Assembly: GCF_900142975.1 (NCBI RefSeq)
Contig: NZ_LT670848.1
Location: 3,348,001 to 3,412,000 of the forward strand
DNA length: 64,000 nt
Source: Salegentibacter salegens
GTDB taxonomy: Bacteria; Bacteroidota; Bacteroidia; Flavobacteriales; Flavobacteriaceae
Direction of reading: 5' to 3'
Shown here piece after piece: positions 59,097 to 64,000 of this stretch. The translations under genes and the position numbers were made by a program. The number at the start of each line of letters is the position of its first letter. Positions within the stretch are counted from its first letter, which is position 1. The notes beneath the pieces were generated by a model, which saw only the letters and a list, made by a program, of their open reading frames with translations, was not told the origin of the DNA and made no database searches.

Positions 59097-60038
59097 CTAC
59101 TTTAATAATTTCTTATCTATTTCATCCAAAATCTCCCTGTCTTTATATATATCAAATTTTCTGGCAAACAGATGGTTTTTAGAAGCTATACTTAATTCTT
59201 TAAAATCGTTTAATTCAAACGTAACAGGAAGAGGGCCGGAAGTTTTTTCCCAATTGACGTAAGTCTTTGAAGATTCTATTTTTGTTTTGTAGCCATTAGC
59301 TTGAATAATGCTCTGGAAAAACATTTCATCAGGAAGCAAACTATATGTATGGTATTTTAAATAATCAGGATTAACATCCAGAAAATTCAATATATATCTT
59401 ATAGATTCCTCTTTCATGGCCCACCATTGACTGCCACTGTAAGGCTTTAAATAATGAGGGAAACGTCTTCGTTTGAAAGTTCTTAAGATATCCCCATACT
59501 GGTTATTCTTTCGGAGAAAGTTGATTTTACCTGCTGTTTCAAGAGAATAAAATTCCTTTTCATATACAGATGGTAAAAATAAGAAGTGCCCTCGTTTGTC
59601 TGATTTATTAACCTTATATTTTTCAATTCTGGGTATTCCACCTTGATCTAAAGAAGAATGGGGCAGCGGATAGGAAGTAATATAATCTATTTCAGGATTC
59701 TGGCGAAAGATGTCTTTAATAGTTTCGTTTTTCTGCAAAGGATAATCCTGACCGCTCAATAAGACGTAATATCCCGGATTGTCTTTTCCTACTGCTATAC
59801 GTAGAGCATTTATTGTACCTTTTACTATTCCTATATCTCCCCAGGTACCATTTTCTCTTGAGTCATCATTTAAGAAATAGGCATTTTCATATTTATTCAA
59901 TAAGGACTGGAAGGGAAGAATCGAGACTTTTCGATCAACATGGATGTAGAATTTCACCCAAGGAGCATTTAATCTTTGATACATCCTTTCCAACTGCTCC
60001 GGATTTTTATGGGCTAATATAATATAGTGAATTGTCAT
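59097..60038 (-). CDS. GT14-type beta-1,6-N-acetylglucosaminyltransferase-like protein
   Basis: A 313-aa enzyme of the core-2/I-branching (GT14) family: HYIILAHKNPEQLERMYQRL, IHVDRKVSILPF, WGDIGIVKGTINALR, VLLSGQDYPLQKNETI and SGSQWWAMKEESIRYIL are the family blocks in order. It is the only minus-strand gene within the operon, so it must be separately transcribed. Possible role: adding a branch residue. Confidence 0.87.
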   Translation of the reverse strand: MTIHYIILAHKNPEQLERMYQRLNAPWVKFYIHVDRKVSILPFQSLLNKYENAYFLNDDSRENGTWGDIGIVKGTINALRIAVGKDNPGYYVLLSGQDYPLQKNETIKDIFRQNPEIDYITSYPLPHSSLDQGGIPRIEKYKVNKSDKRGHFLFLPSVYEKEFYSLETAGKINFLRKNNQYGDILRTFKRRRFPHYLKPYSGSQWWAMKEESIRYILNFLDVNPDYLKYHTYSLLPDEMFFQSIIQANGYKTKIESSKTYVNWEKTSGPLPVTFELNDFKELSIASKNHLFARKFDIYKDREILDEIDKKLLK

Positions 60039-60101
60039 AGATACAGCTAAAAGATTCTTATATATTTACAAAAATTAAAATTTTCTGTACTACAAATTTA
60101 T

Positions 60102-61115
60102 ATGATTCAACCCTTAATTTCCATAATATTACCGGTTTATAATGGTGAGAGATATTTGAATGTAGCCATAGAGAGTTGCCTCTCACAGTCATATACGAAT
60201 TTGGAGCTTATAATTGTAAATGATGCTTCAAATGATTTAAGTTTAGAAATAAGTAAAAGCTACGCAAATCGTGATTCCCGCATAAGAATCATTGATAATA
60301 AAGAAAATAAAAAATTACCAATATGCCTGAATATTGGTCACAATGAAGCAAAGGGGGATTTCATTACCTGGACATCAGACGATAATATTTTCCATCCGGA
60401 TGCACTGGCAATAATGTTTAAAAAGTTACAAAAAGAATCGGCCGATCTGGTTTATTGTGATTATTTGATAATTAATAAGGATTCGGAAGTAATAGGGCAG
60501 TCACGTTTAAAGCCACTAGAATTTCTCCTCTTTTATGGAGTAGTGGGTGCATGTTTTTTATATAAAAAGGAGGTCTATTTAAGAAATAGAGGTTATCGGG
60601 AAAACCTTTTTTTAGTTGAAGATTATGACTTTTGGTTAAGAGCTCTAAAGCATAGTGATTTTGTGAGAATAGACATTCCTGCTTTCTATTATTATCGTTA
60701 TCATCCTTTGAGCTTAACGGAAAGGATGAAAAGCGATGAATTTCTCAGAGAGAAATTTCTGAAAAATTTGAGGTTACTTTATGAGAATTTATTTAGTGAA
60801 TCCTCTTCTGAAGAGAAGGAAAAAATTATTAATTATTTTATTGACCGATTTATAACGGGAAATTCTAAAAATATTTATCCTATCAGAAACAAATCATTTT
60901 TTATTAAGCTGGAAAAACATGTGTTGCACTTAAACGGTATTTCTTTTTTTAAGCTTAAGAGAATTATTATTAATGATTGCGTAGATACTATTCTCAGAAA
61001 TAATGAGCATCAAAATTTGAAGACATTATATAGTCTTCACAAAGTTGCGGGAAAAGAATTAATGAGATTGCCAATAGAAAGGTATCTTGCACTGGTAAAA
61101 AAGGTGATATTTTGA
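60102..61115 (+). CDS. Glycosyltransferase family 2
   Basis: A 337-aa GT-A enzyme: LISIILPVYNGERYLNVAIESCLSQSY, LIIVNDASNDLSLEI, the LPICLNIGHNEAKGDFITWTSDDNIFHPDAL region (near 75-105) and VEDYDFWLRAL. It is a paralogue of the GT2 at 62319. Its stop overlaps the TTG start of the next gene. Confidence 0.9.
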   Translation: MIQPLISIILPVYNGERYLNVAIESCLSQSYTNLELIIVNDASNDLSLEISKSYANRDSRIRIIDNKENKKLPICLNIGHNEAKGDFITWTSDDNIFHPDALAIMFKKLQKESADLVYCDYLIINKDSEVIGQSRLKPLEFLLFYGVVGACFLYKKEVYLRNRGYRENLFLVEDYDFWLRALKHSDFVRIDIPAFYYYRYHPLSLTERMKSDEFLREKFLKNLRLLYENLFSESSSEEKEKIINYFIDRFITGNSKNIYPIRNKSFFIKLEKHVLHLNGISFFKLKRIIINDCVDTILRNNEHQNLKTLYSLHKVAGKELMRLPIERYLALVKKVIF

Positions 61116-62335
61116 GAAAGATACTTTTTAAAATCCAGCAGTTTCCCCATTTATCAGAAACCTTTATCATTTCTCAAATAGTAATGGCAATAGAGGAAGG
61201 ATACGAGATAAATATTCTTGTAAAGGACGTTTTGGATTTCGGAAAGAGTACTCATTCAATTTTATTGGAAAAATATGACATTGGCAAAAAGATTATTATT
61301 GAAAACTACGGTATCCCAAAAAATAAATTCATTCGATTATTTAAAGCCTTTGGAATATTTTGGAAGCACCGACGGAGTTGGTCCAAAATCCAACAGTACA
61401 TCCGTTTAAAACCCAAATTTAGCCTTACCTGGATTTACGAATTTGCATTTTATAATCAATTTATGAATACCGATATTATTCATATTCAATATGGGACCAA
61501 TTCGCATCCGGTAGATATTTTAAAAAAAGCGGGACTTTTAAAGGGGAAACTGATAGTTTCTTTTCATGGTCATGATGCTTTTTTCCCTATTAATGGATTT
61601 ATTCAGAACAATGGATATTATGATCACCTCTTTTCAGGGGATAATTTGATAGTAGCCAATACTCCATACCTTGCAGAGAAAATTGAAGCACTGGGCTGTC
61701 CTGAGAAAAATTTATTGACCATTCCAGTTCCTGTAGACACTCAATATTTTACCCCTTCTGAATACCTTAAAAATGATGAATGGCTTCAGGTAATTACAGT
61801 AGGTAGGCTTGATCCTATTAAAGGACATGCGGTTGCGGTTGATTTAATAAATATTCTTCGAAAAAAAGGCTTAGGGATTAAATTTACCATTCTTGGAGAC
61901 GGACAGGAATATCAGAATTTGAAGAATCAAATAGCCAAATTCAATCTTGAAAATGACGTTGAGATGATCGGAAGAAAAAGTCAAAATGATGTAAGGGGAA
62001 TCCTCAGGAAGAGTGATGTTTATCTTTTTACGGGTGTACCTATACTCGATGGCAGAAGAGAAACTCAGGGCCTTGCTACTTTAGAAGCGCAAGCATGTGG
62101 ATTACCAGTGTTAGCTTTTAATTCCGGAGGGGTGAAATTTACCGTTAGAGATGGTGAAACAGGATTTTTATGTCCGGAATATGATTTGGATTGCCTAGAG
62201 AAAAAACTACAAGTATTAATGAACCTCCACTTGAGACAACAAATGGGGCAGAATGCTAGAATTTTTGTTGAAAAGGAATTTTCTAAAAATGTGATCAAAA
62301 AAAAATGGAAAGAAATTTATGAAGCATCTACTTGA
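61112..62335 (+). CDS. Glycosyltransferase family 4 (GT-B)
   Basis: A 407-aa GT4: FPHLSETFIISQIVMAIEEGYEI at the N-terminus, IVSFHGHDAFFPINGF, ITVGRLDPIKGHAVAVDLINIL and the C-terminal TQGLATLEAQACGLPVLAFNSGGVKFTVRDGETGFLC with the E-x7-E pattern. It starts at a TTG (61112) that overlaps the TGA of the preceding gene. This is the likely start because the encoded N-terminus fits the family. Confidence 0.9.
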   Translation: MRKILFKIQQFPHLSETFIISQIVMAIEEGYEINILVKDVLDFGKSTHSILLEKYDIGKKIIIENYGIPKNKFIRLFKAFGIFWKHRRSWSKIQQYIRLKPKFSLTWIYEFAFYNQFMNTDIIHIQYGTNSHPVDILKKAGLLKGKLIVSFHGHDAFFPINGFIQNNGYYDHLFSGDNLIVANTPYLAEKIEALGCPEKNLLTIPVPVDTQYFTPSEYLKNDEWLQVITVGRLDPIKGHAVAVDLINILRKKGLGIKFTILGDGQEYQNLKNQIAKFNLENDVEMIGRKSQNDVRGILRKSDVYLFTGVPILDGRRETQGLATLEAQACGLPVLAFNSGGVKFTVRDGETGFLCPEYDLDCLEKKLQVLMNLHLRQQMGQNARIFVEKEFSKNVIKKKWKEIYEAST

Positions 62336-63353
62336 AGTTGATCCTAAGTTAGTTTCTATAATACTTCCTGTATATAATGGAGAAAAATTTCTGGATCAAT
62401 CTATACAAAGTTGTCTTGAACAGACTTATGTAAATATTGAATTAATAATAGTTGATGACTGTTCAACTGATAATTCTTATAAAATCGCTAGAGAATTTCA
62501 AAAAAAAGATAAACGCGTTGTTCTAATCCAAAATACGGAAAATAAACAACTTCCTGCAAGTCTCAATATAGGTCATAAGGTTGCTAAAGGGAGTTATTTA
62601 ACCTGGACTTCAGATGATAATTTTTATGAGCCAAACGCAATTGAAAGAATGGTGGTTGAAATAGAGAAAAGCGGAATTGACATAACATACAGTAATTTTA
62701 ATATTATAGAAGAGAATGGTGGTTTTAAGAGAAAATTTGTATTTAACGAAGGTTCCACCATTTTATTAGGTAACACTGTGGGAGCTTGTTTTCTTTATAA
62801 AAAAGAAGTGTTTGATAGAAATAACGGGTACGATGAAGAGTTGCACACAGTAGAGGATTATGATTTCTGGCTACAAGCATCCATCCATAGTCATTTTAAC
62901 CATATACCCGATTATTTATACAATTTCAGGATTCACAAAAATAGTTTATCCTATCACCTGAATCAAAAGCATTCCTCTTCAAAAGTCGATTTTAATTCAA
63001 GGTTAATAAAATCCTATTCTAAATTCTTTAGAAAATTAGAATTTTCGAAGGAAAGAGGGTATTCACAATTATTCTCAAAATTACACCAACACAGAAGAAT
63101 TGATGTTTTTTCTTTTTTTAAAAACTATTCATCTTTTGAAAAGGATATGAAAAGGATTTATAGGACTGCTATAAATATAAACTCAGAATCCAATGTCACC
63201 GATATTGACTTAAGATTAAGAGGAAATATTGAAACTTATAAAAAAAATCAAAATATCAGAACATTAATAGAAATATTAAAAAATCGTCCGGTAGTTTTGA
63301 TGGGTTATAGTCGCTCTCGAGGATTTCGAATTATTTTAAAATGTTTATTTTAG
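62319..63353 (+). CDS. Glycosyltransferase family 2
   Basis: A 344-aa GT-A enzyme: LVSIILPVYNGEKFLDQSIQSCLEQTY, LIIVDDCSTDNSYKI, LTWTSDDNFYEPNA and VEDYDFWLQASIHSHF. Close paralogue of the gene at 60102, with the same spacing of motifs. It overlaps the GT4 end by 17 nt. Confidence 0.9.
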   Translation: MKHLLEVDPKLVSIILPVYNGEKFLDQSIQSCLEQTYVNIELIIVDDCSTDNSYKIAREFQKKDKRVVLIQNTENKQLPASLNIGHKVAKGSYLTWTSDDNFYEPNAIERMVVEIEKSGIDITYSNFNIIEENGGFKRKFVFNEGSTILLGNTVGACFLYKKEVFDRNNGYDEELHTVEDYDFWLQASIHSHFNHIPDYLYNFRIHKNSLSYHLNQKHSSSKVDFNSRLIKSYSKFFRKLEFSKERGYSQLFSKLHQHRRIDVFSFFKNYSSFEKDMKRIYRTAININSESNVTDIDLRLRGNIETYKKNQNIRTLIEILKNRPVVLMGYSRSRGFRIILKCLF

Positions 63354-63374
63354 ATTTACTAAAAGAAATATTTT

Positions 63375-64000
63375 CTATGAACTAGCTTTTTTTATTTTAT
63401 ATAAATCAAATGGAGCTAAAATAAAATCTATAACTTTCATCTTAGAATTCTTTTTTTCTTTCCATATTCTAAGAGGCACTTCAAGAATATCTTTTTCAAA
63501 ATCGCTAGGGCTGTACTTTTTTAATCTATATATTAATTCCAGGTCAAACAACCATTTGGTAACAAATTCTTCTTTGAAGAGTATTTTTGCCATATCACAC
63601 GAAAATATTTTGGCTCCGCATTGGGAATCATAGACTTTTATTCCCAAATGAATACTTGCGACTGTAGCAAAAACACGACCTAGGTAGTGCCTTAAAGAAT
63701 TTCTTGTGATTTCAGCTCCTAAACGCTTTACTCTTGATCCAATAATTATTTTGTAGTCTTTTTGAAAATATCCTTTCAAATAAGAAATCTCTTCCAGTGG
63801 TGTAGCAAGATCGGCATCAAAATAACCAATATAATCAAATTTACCTGTAGCTTCAGCATCTAAAAATCCTTGTCGTACCGCCTCACCTTTTCCCCGATTT
63901 CGGGATAAATTCACAATTGTCACTTTATCAGGAAATGCATCCTGGATAGCAACAATTAAATCGTATGTCCTATCTTCACTACCATCATTCACGAAACAGA
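63375..64000 (-). CDS. Glycosyltransferase family 2 (DPM/ALG5-like), 5' end beyond the window
   Basis: Partial: the frame is open to base 64000 and the visible N-terminus (FVNDGSEDRTYDLI) is the middle of a GT2 domain. It has VNLSRNRGKGEAVRQGFLDAEATG, YIGYFDADLATPLEEI (DXD) and GAKIFSCDMAKILF, as in dolichyl-phosphate glycosyltransferase-like enzymes such as those that make polyprenyl-phosphate sugars. At least about 60 residues are missing. Confidence 0.88.
   Translation of the reverse strand, partial: CFVNDGSEDRTYDLIVAIQDAFPDKVTIVNLSRNRGKGEAVRQGFLDAEATGKFDYIGYFDADLATPLEEISYLKGYFQKDYKIIIGSRVKRLGAEITRNSLRHYLGRVFATVASIHLGIKVYDSQCGAKIFSCDMAKILFKEEFVTKWLFDLELIYRLKKYSPSDFEKDILEVPLRIWKEKKNSKMKVIDFILAPFDLYKIKKASS

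Overview
The window reads as chromosome of a low-GC Bacteroidota, most likely a marine Flavobacteriaceae of the Salegentibacter/Gramella/Zunongwangia type. The signs are promoters with the TAnnTTTG -7 element and a TTG about 19 nt upstream, almost no Shine-Dalgarno sequences, BlaI/M56, DUF4230 and DUF4260 families, and dispersed GTCATCCTGAAC-type palindromes. The genus is inference.

Region 1 (1-12.1 kb) is mostly core: acyl-CoA dehydrogenase, anhydro-MurNAc kinase, a Glu/Leu-type dehydrogenase, an exbB-exbD-tonB-folC operon, two identical tRNA-Val genes flanking a degenerate tRNA, a small GIY-YIG gene, a flavin monooxygenase, creatininase-lrgA-lrgB, and a Na+/H+ antiporter.

Region 2 (12.1-18.6 kb) holds a membrane protein, PEP synthase, a Ca2+-type P-ATPase, a helical protein and a hibernation factor. 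Three promoters serve it, and each carries a TGA-N6-TCA palindrome exactly 35 nt upstream of its -7 element. This looks like a Crp/Fnr-type stress or energy-limitation regulon.

Region 3 (18.6-25.1 kb) has a BlaI repressor, an M56 sensor protease with a TonB-type C-terminus, a TPR protein, an ExbD-like periplasmic protein and a TonB_C-like lipoprotein. An IS256-family element with an 8-bp target duplication sits between the last two.

Region 4 (25.1-43.7 kb) is mixed housekeeping (ruvC, hemW, a MutS-like ATPase, ABC-F, a DUF885 peptidase). It also contains four toxin-antitoxin modules within 14 kb, a glycosyltransferase broken by an IS1595-family element, and several simple-sequence or palindromic repeats that have entered coding sequence.

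Region 5 (43.7-64 kb) is an AT-rich surface-polysaccharide locus: wza and wzc export/kinase genes, a wzm/wzt ABC exporter, an FkbM methyltransferase, a pyruvyl transferase and about eleven glycosyltransferases. One of these is broken by a second, inverted copy of the same IS1595 element. The last glycosyltransferase runs off the right edge.
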